Shown here: positions 9,074 through 18,756 of the stretch, piece by piece | Numbering within the stretch: position 1 is the first letter of the stretch | Layout: each line of letters opens with the position of its first letter | From: Panaeolus papilionaceus | Lineage: Eukaryota > Basidiomycota > Agaricomycetes > Agaricales | Length of the DNA stretch: 31,380 bases | NCBI GenBank assembly: GCA_015501605.1 | Contig: JADNRZ010000063.1 | Coordinates: 1-31,380 of the forward strand | Reading direction: 5' to 3' | The notes under the pieces: generated by a model | What the model was told of the DNA's origin: nothing | Seen by the model: only the letters and a program-made list of their open reading frames with translations | Databases searched by the model: none | Translations under genes and position numbers: made by a program

Positions 9074-12000
9074 TTATCCGACGCCCTCCTCCTCCTGAGG
9101 GCGGGAAGGGCGTATCGCGGCAAAGGAGAACGCGAGCGGGTTCACGTTCAAGTATTTATGAGCTCCCATGTATCCCATGGGTGCCCGCGATATGCTTGTA
9201 CTTCCGACAGGAGCACAAATATGAGAGCGCGTCCCGAAGCGCCCGCAGGCGCATCGAGGTGCGGGAGGTTGAATTGCATACGGTGATAGTATTCACCGAT
9301 GGGAGCGTGGCCCGTAATACAACGAACTGCGCATGCAGTCAAGGACGGGGGCCGGCCTCGAACGCGGATAACCAAGACCCACCCTTCTTCGTGGTGGGCT
9401 TGAGAAGACGGTCATGCTTGTCATGGAGGGGCATGAAATGCCTGCCTCTGTATGATACGTCTGAGAACTTTGCTTCCCAGAGTTGAAGTGCCTCGCGATC
9501 TGCAAAATCACGGAGCCAGTCTAGCGTCGTGAGGGGGCGTGCCCCCACACGAACACCGGGTAGAGATGTGACCATCTCATGAGCGGTCCCCTGTGGACCC
9601 CAGCGAAGCTGGGAGGGGACGTGTACAAAAGTACGTGCCGGTTGGCTGCCGCAGGCAGCCAAGCGGCAAGAGCGGCACGATGGCCAGGCTGTGTTCCTGG
9701 CCACCATGCTCCGTGCAGTCGGTTGCTAGCCTGATGGCAGGCATGCATCCGAGAATACATACACGTGCTCGCATCTTGGGAAGGTGATAGCCTTACACAA
9801 GGCGAGCCGTATAGCAGCAAGTTCCGCCGAAACGGAAGTAGAGCGTCCGCTGGGCGGCAGGTGCGCCATGGGTCATTGACCGATGGCTCGAGTCCTTCCA
9901 CGGGATCCACAGCATACACAAGTGCACTTACTGCAGCCTGGAAGTGGTCATATCGTGGAACCGACGCATCGCCTGCAGCCACGAACGAACCGGGTGTATC
10001 AGCAGCCTCAGCCATAAGCTGGACTAGCTGATCCGCCCTCGACGGCCACTCCCCGCCGTCAGGCGGGGGAGTGGGCGGGGGCGGGAGGGTCTCATTGACG
10101 TCAACCTGGTGGGGAAACGTTCAGTGAGTCGATTGCCAGGCCTGGACTCATCGGGCAGAAGCTCGATGGGCTCAGTCAGTTGGGGAGTCTGAGATGATCT
10201 CCATAACGGCCCCAGAGGTCTTCGCCCTTTCGGACTCGGACATACGGGGCAAAGGAACCCCCGAAGGGGGTGACTGGACGCGAGCGTCCCGACGCGCCAG
10301 GTGGAGCGGTCAGTCAGACGACGAAGGAGTAGAGGGATTGGAAGGAGGCCCGCAGGGCCTCCGCTCCACCTACGGGGGTGGTCTTAAACGCACCCGTAAT
10401 CCATAGGGCAGCCTTACGCTGCATCCCGTTAAACATTTTCAGGAGCTCCTTGTTGCGGGAGCCCCTGAAGAACCAAGCCTGTGCCATACGTAGCGATCGG
10501 AAGAACGCACGTGCGTACAGAAGCCGACGTTGGACCGGGGAAAGTCCCGGAGAGAGTTACCAAGCATCCCCATGGCCTTGACCGTGGTGAGTGCTTTTGT
10601 GGTGTAGTAGCGCACGTGCTCCCTAAAGGTGAGCCCGCGGTCGAAGTAGAAGCCCAAGTACCTCCAGATAGGTTTGGGCTTCAACGGCGTAGCGCCCGTT
10701 AGGGCGCGTACCCCAATCAATGGGGGGATTGACACCATCTCGTCTCGCGAGAAGTGGAATAGTTCAGACTTGTCATGCTCCAACACAAGGGCCAGAGCAG
10801 TGAACAAGGTGAAGATAATAGAGTACGCCGCCCGAAGGGCGGCGATATTGTCGGTCAATTTCTTGGCCTGGCAAATGAGAGTGCCATCGTCGACAAACGA
10901 CAGCAATAGCAAGACAGCGCGCCGCTAGGGCGCGCGCCTCGAAGATCTTCATAATCGGAGCATATAAAGAGCAGATAAAACCGGGGACAGGGCGGAGCCC
11001 TGTCCCACACCCACATCAGCGGGCATTGGTTCAGAGGTGAAGGTGTTCCAGCTATAGCGCGTGGAACGTCCTACAAGATATGAGGCAAAAAACCTCCGGA
11101 CCTTAGCAGGGAAACCCTGCTTGGCCAGTATAGCCATCAGAACGTCGTGGTTCAGTGACGGGAAGAACTGCGCGATGTCAAATGCCACCACACTGGTTAC
11201 CAGACCCTTCGCCCAGCCCGCGCGGACCATATGGGTGAGGATGAGGCCCGCGTCCTCTGTTGAGCGCTGTTTAACGCCTCCCAGTTGGCACGGATGGAAT
11301 ATGTCCAGTTTGATGCCTTCAAACTGGATGCGGGTCGAGATAAGCTTCTCGATGAGTTTACCGAGGGTGTTCAGGAGCACAATTGGCCTGAACGACTTCG
11401 GAGTAGAGTAAGACGCCTTCCCCGGTTTTGGGATAATAACCGAGGTTGAGTCTTTAAAGTGGCTGGGCCAATAGCCTGCCGTCAGGCAGGCGTTGGCCAA
11501 CTGTACGAAGAGGGTCTCGACGCCATCGGCGTCGATGACCCTCTTCAGGTACCGCCACGTGATGTGGTCGGGACCGGGTGCAGAGAGACCGGAGCACGCT
11601 ACTAGGGCTTCACGCAACTCTAGTCCGGAGAAAACCTCCCATTCCCTCTCCTGCAGAGAAGGAAGCTCATCCAGGACCGAGAGATCATACTCCCGATCCG
11701 TGGCTGAATTATAGGTGCCATGGAGTCCTTCCCACAGCGAGTCAACAGTATGGCACGGTTGCCCGCGATACTGGATAGCCTCCGACGGCGGTAACTTGCG
11801 CTTCTGTACCCAATTCATTAGGTCCCAGGGGCGCTTGTTGGTTTCTGCGATTTTCTCGATTTCAGCATCAAAGAAAGCCCGCTTCGCGCTACGAGTAGCT
11901 CTCCGCAGGGCCCGCCATTCCTCCCTACCCCGGTTGGCCCGGAAGGCAGAAAGGGCGGTCGCGCATTCATCATTCCACCAAGCTTTTGATCGCTTGACGA

Positions 12001-12941
12001 CTTTCTTCTCCGTGGCATGGTGGTCCCATGCCTCTTGGAAGCAGAGAGCAATAGCCGAAGCCATGCCTCCACCCCCTCAGGAGTACGTGCAAACTCGCGT
12101 CCGACGAGGCCTTGTAGCCCCGCGCGAAGCGCGGATAAGAAAGCCTTTTCCGTGTCCGAATTAGGCTTGATAGACTTGCGAGGAGGAGCCGAGGCTCCTC
12201 CGAGCAAGGGAGAGTGCATCCCAAAGGGATGTGATCACTGACACCTTGCCAGGATCTGTCGCGCTTCGGCGCGTGGGACAGAGAGAACTCTGCCTTGAGA
12301 AAGATGAGATCGATCACCGTAGGTGAAAGATCTGCCTGAAAGGGGATGTGGGTGGGTCCCGGATTAACCGGTTCCGCCCACAGCAACCCCGTTTCAGCCG
12401 CGATTTCCTGGATCTGGACAGCGCGGGAGTTGTGCCCTCGACATCTGGATCCCAGACGTGAGAGCGACAATTGAAGTCTCCCCCCATATACACAAGAGGG
12501 GGGAGATCATCGAGATGGTCGTGGAGGAAGCGCGTAGCGCTTCCGCCACTGTCAGAGTAGACATTGAGGAAGTTAAATACTTCTCGCTCCCCAAAGAGCG
12601 AGAGTAGCTGGATGTCACGGTGTTTAACATATCCGGACGGAGTGCAGGGCGATAACGCACTAGGCTGCGCGCCACGTACATTATCACACGGGGGGGTTGA
12701 CCGTCGGCGCTCTTCGCGTCAGCGAAGAGCAACCAGTTGGGATGGACCGGAGGTCCTTCCACATCGTCGCCCTCCTTGTTAGAGGTGGACGGCGCTGTGC
12801 GAATCACACGCCACGGGGGCTCTTGGATGAACAAAAGATCATACACGTTTGCATACGGTCCAGTAACAAATTCATATGTTCATAATTTTTACAAACATTC
12901 TGCGAATATACACTAATGTCCTTAGATTTGGTTTGACTCAT
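9074..12941 (-). pseudogene. LINE-A copy 1 ORF2 (endonuclease-RT-RNase H), broken
   Basis: Compared with copy 2, the frame is broken into pieces. A single-base loss near 12068 and a change near 10965 delimit a 371-codon piece carrying the middle of ORF2 up to the RT (10949-12064, SFRPIVLLNTLGK, FDIAQFFP, GVGQGSALSP). A ~44-nt deletion between AGGAAC direct repeats near 10254 removes a hairpin segment. The part at 9339-9707, with the end of RNase H (VPSQLRWG) and linker, is still open here and shows what copy 2 has lost. The enzyme would nick target DNA and reverse-transcribe the element RNA, but this copy cannot make a full protein. Confidence 0.85.
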
Positions 12942-13113
12942 TTCTAAGAACGATTGTGTGAGATTTTGGGTGCAGTGCCATGTCGGCTACTCACCTTAGC
13001 ATACGCCCTAACATACCAGTTCTCATCGAACCGGTTACGCCAGAACGGGCAGTTGCGGGCATCCGCCGCGTGTCTCCTTTGCAGTTGACGCAAGGGAACC
13101 GATGAGGCACGCC

Positions 13114-13134
13114 TCCCCCGACGGAGTCGGGGGA
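13114..13134. repeat. Perfect micro-hairpin in LINE-A ORF1
   Basis: Stem TCCCCCGAC with GTCGGGGGA (9 bp) around a GGA loop. It is kept in copy 4 (near 31174) but degraded in copy 2 (near 18930). Confidence 0.8.
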
Positions 13135-14056
13135 CGGGAGGGTTAGAGTTGGGGTTGCCTCGGCAACACCCTGCGAGTGATCGGTGCTGGTCCCTAGTGT
13201 GGGGCCCACCGCAGATAGGGCACGTCTGGCCTCGAGCCCGACAGTGCTTAATGTCGTGGCCCCACCTGAAGCACTTAGGGCAACAGGGGACACCACGGTT
13301 GGCCGAAGCCGCCTGGATAGAACAGGAGTGCCCACAAATCATTATGGACCTCCCGATGAGCGTCTTCGCTCGGGCACCCTGCTGGGTATCCCATAGATCG
13401 AAATAGACGGTCGCGGTGGCGGCCATCTTGGAGTTACGAATAATGCGCGGTTTAGTGCGCAAAGCGAAGGAGGACATGAGGGGCGACGCGGAAATCGCGC
13501 GCTTCACGTCCTCTTCGGTGATCCTGACGCCAGTTGTCAGGGAGAAAATACCGGGACGTCGACCATCTTGAGGTACGACGTCGAGGCGGGCAGGGTAACC
13601 TGCGGGGAGAGCGGACCTTGCGTCTCCGGGAAGAATTTCTTCGCGACGGACCGGATGAGGGCGATATCCCTCTCCGATGCGACGTGAGTCGTCTCGACGG
13701 TGTACCCGTTGAACGCGGGGCCGCACGAGAGAGCGCGAATGACGCGCCAGCGCGAGCCAGAACCGTATTCACCTCCTGATAGAGGCGCTCGATGTCTACC
13801 GGGGTAGAGATCGCGCCGTGAAAGTAATGAGACCTGTCGACGAGACGGGCCCTTAACAACATAAGACGGAGTAGAGGCATTCTTGGTTTGCCCCTGCTCG
13901 TCGAGGCCCGGCTACCTGGGACGGGTAGGCCTGGGGCGGGAATTGTACACGAGCATTGGACATGCCCGGCTGTGGCGCTTTCCAACCAGGGACGGTTGAG
14001 CGTTAGCGACCGCAGCGAAAGACGGTTTGGGTTTCGTCTGTCGGTTCACTTGAGGG

Positions 14057-14075
14057 GGAGGCCCAGAGGGCCTCC
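14057..14075. repeat. Perfect micro-hairpin in LINE-A ORF1
   Basis: Stem GGAGGCCC with GGGCCTCC (8 bp) around an AGA loop. The same stem sequence, with a different loop, is used in ORF2 at 16141-16160. Confidence 0.8.
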
Positions 14076-15208
14076 GAAAGGTCCCGGCTACAGGAACTTT
14101 CGGCTTCTTGGGGCCGTTCCTGTCATTTCCGTATCTTCGGGTGCGACAGGAGCGGAGGATGTCGGGACGGATCCCGCGGCCTTCCGCTTCCGAAAGACGA
14201 CGACTTTCGGGTAGTGGAGGCCGGGTCTCCCACGGGTGGTCCGTGCGCAGTGCCTTGGACCTGTGGGGTTGTGTCGAGGTCGGCGGCGATGGCCTGCTGT
14301 ACCTCTGCATCATACTCCTCGTCCATCTCCATCTCGGGAGGTGGGCTGGAGGGGGGGAGCGAGCCCTCGACGAGGGCTGCCTGATTGTGATGTCCCCTCA
14401 ACCTTGTCATAGATTCGTTGAGGACATCGAATAGGGCGTCCACCAGCGCTCCTTGCTCGCCGGTGGGCTGAACTGCTGCCCAGGTAGACCTGGACACTCG
14501 CTCACGAGCTCGAGAAGCTCATGGGCGAGAGGTTGTGTCCGCTTGGTTAGCGAACACGGACGGGTTGGCACCGTTCTCCATCCAGTGCCATATCTCCCTC
14601 ACACTGCGAATAGCAGCCTTCAGATCCCCACTGGCCTCCTCCTTCGTGCCAGCCGCTTCGAAGGGAACCGACGAATGCCTCGAGTAAGATTGTTGGGAAG
14701 CAGCAGAATGTCTGCTCTTCCTGGCGACGGTTGTCCAGCTCCCTCCTCCTTCGCTGCGACGATCCGATTGATTTCCTCCGGAACGGGGTGGTGTAACGCT
14801 TCTTCGCCTCACCTTGGGGGAGCGGAGCGTGCTGTTGGTGTAGGGGACGAAGAACGAGCCCGGGGCGGAATACCCCCCAAGATCTGACGAAGGCGCGGAG
14901 CCTCCCCTGCTGGTGCAACGATAGTGCCGATGATGTGATTTGTGGGCGGAAGACAGGGCTTGTAGGCCGTTGCCCTCCTAACGAACTAGACGCCGAGGCG
15001 TCCCCTCCTTTGACATTGAGCTCGGTGTTTAGCAGTTGTAGATACGAGTTGTTGAGTGTAAGCCCAAATAGGAAGGTGGTGGTTCAGGGTCAAGAAGCTG
15101 ACGCAAGGGCCCCGTCGCTGGCATCCAATTAAGGACCGCTTGGGGGACAGGCCATCGTCTCGGCCACCTGAATGTTCGGGACCCCAACAACCACCCCACT
15201 TCAGGTCT

Positions 15209-18200
15209 TTATCCGACGCCCTCCTCCTCCCGAGGGCGGGAAGGGCGTATCGCGGCAAAGGAGAACGCGAGCGGGTTCGCGTTCAAATATTTGTAGAGCT
15301 CCCATGTATCCCATGGGTGCCCGCGATAGTGCTTGTACTTCCGACAGGAGCACAAGATATGAGAGCGCGTCCCGAAGCGCCCGCAGGCGCACCGAAGAGC
15401 GGGGAGGTTGGCGGCAAGAGCGCGCACGATGGCCAGGCTGTGTTCCTGACCACCATGCTCCGTGCAATCGGTAGCTAGCCTGATGGCAGGCATGCAGTCC
15501 GAGAATACATACACACGCTCGCACCTTGGGAAGGTGATAGCCTTACACAAGGCGAGCCGTATAGCAGCAAGTTCCGCCGAAACGGAAGTAGAGCGTCCCG
15601 CTGGACGGCGGGTGCGCCATGGGTCATTGACCGATGGCTCAAGTCCTTCCACGGGATCCACAGCATACACGAGTGCACTTACTGCGGCCTGGAAGTGGTC
15701 ATATCGTGGCACCGACGCATCGCCAGCTGCCACAAACGAACCGGGTGTATCAGCAGCCTCAGCCATAAGCTGGACCAGCTGATCCTCCCTCGACGGCCAC
15801 TCCCCGCCGTCAGGCGGGGGAGTGGGCGGGGGCAGGAGAGTCTCATTGACGTCAACCTGGTGAGGGAAGCGTTCAGTGAGTCGATTGCCGGGTCTGGACT
15901 CATCGGGCAGGAGCTCGATGGGCTCAGTCAGTTGGGGGAGTCTCGAGATGATCGCCATAACAGCCCCAGAGGTCTTCGCCCTTTCGGACTTGGACATACG
16001 GGCAAAGGAACGAGCATGCAGCGGAGCTGCATGCGAGTTCCGCTCGTCCAGGAACCCCCGAAGGGGGTGACTGGACGCGAGCGTCCCGACGCGCCAGGTG
16101 GAACGGTCAGTCAGACGTCGCAGAAGAAGGGGGATTGGGAGGAGGCCCGCTAGGGCCTCCGCTCCACCTATGGGGGTGGTCTTAAACGCACCTGTGATCC
16201 ATAGAGCAGCTTTACGCTGCATCCCGTTGAACATTTTCAAGAGCTCCTTATTTCGAGAGCCCCTGAAGAACCATAGCCTATGCCCGTACGTAGCGATCAG
16301 AAGAACGCATGTGCGGTACAGAAGCCGACGTTGGACTGGGGAAAGTCCCCGGAGAGAATTGCCAAGCATCCCCATGGCCTTAACCGTGGTGAGTGCTTTT
16401 GTGGTGTAGTAGCGTACGTGCTCCCTGAAGGTGAGCCCGCGATCGAAGTAGAAGCCCAAGTATCTCCAAATGGGTTTGGGCTTCAACGGCGTAGCGCCCA
16501 TGTAGGGCGCGTACCCCAAGTCAATGGGGGGGTTGACACCATCTCGCCTGCGCGAGAAGTGGAATAGCTCAGACTTGTCATGCTCCAGCACAAGGGCCAG
16601 AGCAGTGAACAAGGTGAAGATGATAGAGTACGCCGCCCTTCGGGCGGCGATATTGTCGGTCAATTTCTTGGCCTGGCAAATGAGGGTGCCATCGTCGACG
16701 AATGATAGCAGGTAGCAAGACAACGCGCCTGCTAGGGCGCGTGCCTCGAAGATCTTCATGATCGGAGCAATGTAAAGAGCAGATAAAACCGGGGACAGGG
16801 CGGAGCCCTGTCCCACACCCACATCAGCAGGCATTGGTTCAGATGTGAAGGTGTTCCAGCTATAGCGCGTGGAACGTCCCACAAGATACGAGGCAAAAAA
16901 CCTCCGGACCTTGGCAGGGAAACCCTGCTTGGCCAGTATAGCCATAAGAACATCATGGTTCAAAGATGGGAAGAACTGCGCGATGTCAAATGCCACCACA
17001 CTGGTTACCAGACCCTTCGCCCAGCCCGCACGGACCATATGGGTGAGGATGAGGCCCGCATCCTCTGTGGAGCGCTGTTTGACGCCCCCCAATTGACACG
17101 GATGGAAAATATCCAGTTTGATGCCTTCAAACTGAATGCGGGTCGAGATGAGTTTCTCGATAAGTTTACCGAGAGTGTTCAAAAGCACGATTGGCCTGAA
17201 CGACTTCGGAGTAGAGTAGGACGCCTTCCCCGGTTTCGGAATGATAACCGAAGTGGAGTCCTTGAAGTGGCTGGGCCAATAGCCTGCCGTTAGGCAGGCG
17301 TTGGCCAGCTGTACGAAGAGGGTCTCGACGCCATCGGCGTCGATGACCCTCTTCAGGTACCGCCACGTGATGTGGTCGGGACCGGGTGCAGAGAGACCGG
17401 AGCACGCTACTAGGGCTTCGCGCAGCTCCTGTCCGGAGAAAACCTCCCATTCCCTCTCCTGCAGAGAAGGAAGCTCATCCAGGACCGAGAGGTCATACTC
17501 CCGATCCGTGGCTGAATTATACGTGCCGTGGAGTCCTTCCCACAGCGAGTCAACAGTATGGCATGGTTGCCCACGATACTGGATAGCCTCCGACGGCGGT
17601 AACTTGCGCTTCTGGACCCAGTTCATTAGGTCCCATGGGCGCTTGTTGGTTTCTGCGATCTTCTCGATTTCGGCATCGAAGAAAACCCGCTTCGCGCTAC
17701 GAGTAGCTCTCCGCAGGGCCCGCCATTCCTCCCTACCCCGGTTGGCCCGGAAGGCAGAAAGGGCGGTCGCGCATTCATCGTTCCACCAAGCTTTTGATCG
17801 CTTGACGATTTTCTTCTCCGTGGCATGGTGGTCCCATGCCTCTTGGAAGCAGAGGGCAATGGCCAAGGCCATGCCCTCCACCCCCTCAGGAGTACGTACG
17901 AACTCGCGTCCGACGAGGCCTTGTAGCCCCGCGCGAAGCGCGCACAAGAAAGCCTTCTCCGTGTCCGAATTAGGCTTGATAGACTTGCGAGGAGGAGCCG
18001 AAGGCTCCTCCGAGCAAGGGAGAGTGCATCCCAAGGGGATGTGATCGCTGACACCCTGCCAGGATCTGTCGCGCTTCGGCGCGTGGGACAGAGAAACCTC
18101 TGCCTTGAGAAAGACAAGATCGATCACCGTGGGCGAAAGATCAGCCTGAAAGGGGATGTGGGTAGGTCCCGGGTTAACCGGTTCTGCCCACAGCAACCCC

Positions 18201-18754
18201 GTTTCCGCCGCGATCTCCTGGATCTGGACAGCGCGGGAGTTATGCCCTTCGACGTCTGGGTCCCAGACGTGAGAGCGACAGTTGAAGTCTCCCCCCATAT
18301 ACACAAGAGGGGGGAGATCATCGAGATGGTCGTGGAGGAAGCACGTAGCGCTTCTGCTACTGTCAGAGTACACATTGAGGAAGTTGAAAACTTCTTGCTC
18401 CCCAAAGAGCGAGAGTAGTTGGATGTCGCGGTGTTTGATAATTTCCGGACGGAGTGCAGGGCGATACCGTACAAGGCTACGCACCACATACATTATCACC
18501 CAGGGGGGTTGACCATCGGCGCTCTTCGCGTCAGCGAAGAGCAACCAGTTGGGATGGACCGGGGGTCCTTCCACATTGTCGCCCTCCTTATTAGAGGTGG
18601 ACGGCGCTGTGCGAATCACACGCCACGGGGGCTCTTGGATGAACAAAAGATCATACATGCTTTGCATGCGATCAAGTAACAAATTCATATGTTCATAATT
18701 TTTACAAACATTTTGAGAATATACACTAATGTCCTTAGATTTGGTTTGACTCAT
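15209..18754 (-). CDS. LINE-A copy 2 ORF2: endonuclease, reverse transcriptase, partial RNase H
   Basis: An open frame of 1181 codons from ATG at 18754, two bases after the ORF1 stop. An APE-type endonuclease occupies about residues 1-245 (QEPPW near 40, GGDFNCRS.VWDP near 155, SDHIPL near 237). RT covers about 470-780 (FDIAQFFPSLNHD near 590, GQGSALSP near 650, FVDD near 685). RNase H starts near 1010 with GDAS, AELAAI near 1061 and FSDCMPAI near 1086. A CCHC-like segment CACGRFG..SHILCSC ends the protein (about 1118-1135).

Relative to copies 1 and 3, 393 nt (131 codons) are missing in frame at about 15414, removing the end of RNase H and the linker to the zinc finger. RT and endonuclease motifs look intact, so activity is possible but RNase H is probably impaired. 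Confidence 0.9.
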   Translation of the reverse strand: MSQTKSKDISVYSQNVCKNYEHMNLLLDRMQSMYDLLFIQEPPWRVIRTAPSTSNKEGDNVEGPPVHPNWLLFADAKSADGQPPWVIMYVVRSLVRYRPALRPEIIKHRDIQLLSLFGEQEVFNFLNVYSDSSRSATCFLHDHLDDLPPLVYMGGDFNCRSHVWDPDVEGHNSRAVQIQEIAAETGLLWAEPVNPGPTHIPFQADLSPTVIDLVFLKAEVSLSHAPKRDRSWQGVSDHIPLGCTLPCSEEPSAPPRKSIKPNSDTEKAFLCALRAGLQGLVGREFVRTPEGVEGMALAIALCFQEAWDHHATEKKIVKRSKAWWNDECATALSAFRANRGREEWRALRRATRSAKRVFFDAEIEKIAETNKRPWDLMNWVQKRKLPPSEAIQYRGQPCHTVDSLWEGLHGTYNSATDREYDLSVLDELPSLQEREWEVFSGQELREALVACSGLSAPGPDHITWRYLKRVIDADGVETLFVQLANACLTAGYWPSHFKDSTSVIIPKPGKASYSTPKSFRPIVLLNTLGKLIEKLISTRIQFEGIKLDIFHPCQLGGVKQRSTEDAGLILTHMVRAGWAKGLVTSVVAFDIAQFFPSLNHDVLMAILAKQGFPAKVRRFFASYLVGRSTRYSWNTFTSEPMPADVGVGQGSALSPVLSALYIAPIMKIFEARALAGALSCYLLSFVDDGTLICQAKKLTDNIAARRAAYSIIFTLFTALALVLEHDKSELFHFSRRRDGVNPPIDLGYAPYMGATPLKPKPIWRYLGFYFDRGLTFREHVRYYTTKALTTVKAMGMLGNSLRGLSPVQRRLLYRTCVLLIATYGHRLWFFRGSRNKELLKMFNGMQRKAALWITGAFKTTPIGGAEALAGLLPIPLLLRRLTDRSTWRVGTLASSHPLRGFLDERNSHAAPLHARSFARMSKSERAKTSGAVMAIISRLPQLTEPIELLPDESRPGNRLTERFPHQVDVNETLLPPPTPPPDGGEWPSREDQLVQLMAEAADTPGSFVAAGDASVPRYDHFQAAVSALVYAVDPVEGLEPSVNDPWRTRRPAGRSTSVSAELAAIRLALCKAITFPRCERVYVFSDCMPAIRLATDCTEHGGQEHSLAIVRALAANLPALRCACGRFGTRSHILCSCRKYKHYRGHPWDTWELYKYLNANPLAFSFAAIRPSRPREEEGVG
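16014..16034. repeat. Perfect micro-hairpin in LINE-A ORF2
   Basis: Stem GCATGCAGC with GCTGCATGC (9 bp) around a GGA loop. It is present in copy 0 and removed from copy 1 by the 44-nt deletion. The copy 3 fusion junction (about 20429) lies within this stem-loop. Confidence 0.85.
16141..16160. repeat. Perfect micro-hairpin in LINE-A ORF2
   Basis: Stem GGAGGCCC with GGGCCTCC around GCTA. The loop reads GCA in copy 1 and GCCA in copy 0, so the stem is conserved while the loop varies in sequence and length. Confidence 0.85.
16631..16649. repeat. Perfect micro-hairpin with loop inverted between copies
   Basis: Stem CGCCGCCC with GGGCGGCG (8 bp) around TTC. In copy 1 (10826-10844) the same stem encloses GAA, the reverse complement of TTC. 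The encoded residues change from Ala-Ala-Arg-Arg to Ala-Ala-Leu-Arg. Confidence 0.9.
16792..16814. repeat. Perfect micro-hairpin over the conserved RT motif GQGSALS
   Basis: Stem GGGACAGGGC with GCCCTGTCCC (10 bp) around GGA, conserved in copies 0, 1 and 2. On the coding strand the codons for Gly-Gln-Gly, Ser, Ala-Leu-Ser mirror each other. LINE-B, encoding the same peptide near 21025, does not form the hairpin. Confidence 0.9.
17991..18011. repeat. Perfect micro-hairpin in LINE-A ORF2
   Basis: Stem GGAGGAGCC with GGCTCCTCC (9 bp) around GAA. In copy 1 (about 12182-12201) the loop is GA, giving a frame change. Confidence 0.85.
18521..18542. repeat. Perfect micro-hairpin in LINE-A ORF2
   Basis: Stem GCTCTTCGC with GCGAAGAGC (9 bp) around GTCA, identical in copy 1 (near 12710). 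Confidence 0.85.
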
Positions 18755-18756
18755 AT

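Larger units (their letters stand above)
12944..15016 (-). pseudogene. LINE-A copy 1 ORF1 (CCHC gag-like), broken
   Basis: Starts at ATG 15016-15014 and ends at TAG 12946-12944, two bases before the ORF2 ATG (12941). It is colinear with the intact ORF1 of copy 4, including the CCHC knuckles at about 13030-13310. A one-base loss near 13108 and other indels at about 14200-14900 split it into several frames. The intact family protein binds element RNA. Confidence 0.85.
8966..15098 (-). mobile_element. LINE-A copy 1, near full length, decayed (Tad-like)
   Basis: A ~6.1 kb non-LTR retrotransposon on the minus strand. Its 5' end is at 15098 (element begins GCTTCTTGACCCTGAACC) and its 3' end near 8966 (element ends GGGGCCCTTGCGT, no poly-A). 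It has a ~80-nt 5' UTR, ORF1, ORF2 and a ~100-nt 3' UTR. The endonuclease-RT-RNase H layout plus CCHC ORF1 fits the fungal Tad-like group. It is the longest copy in the window and retains the RNase H segment missing from copy 2. Many small indels disable both ORFs. Confidence 0.85.

Noticed and set aside
15876..18679. Many plus-strand frames opposite LINE-A ORF2 (for example 17301-18044, 247 codons)
   Set aside because: They are antisense shadows of the ORF2 frame in GC-rich DNA. The same ones recur opposite copy 1 with the same breaks.
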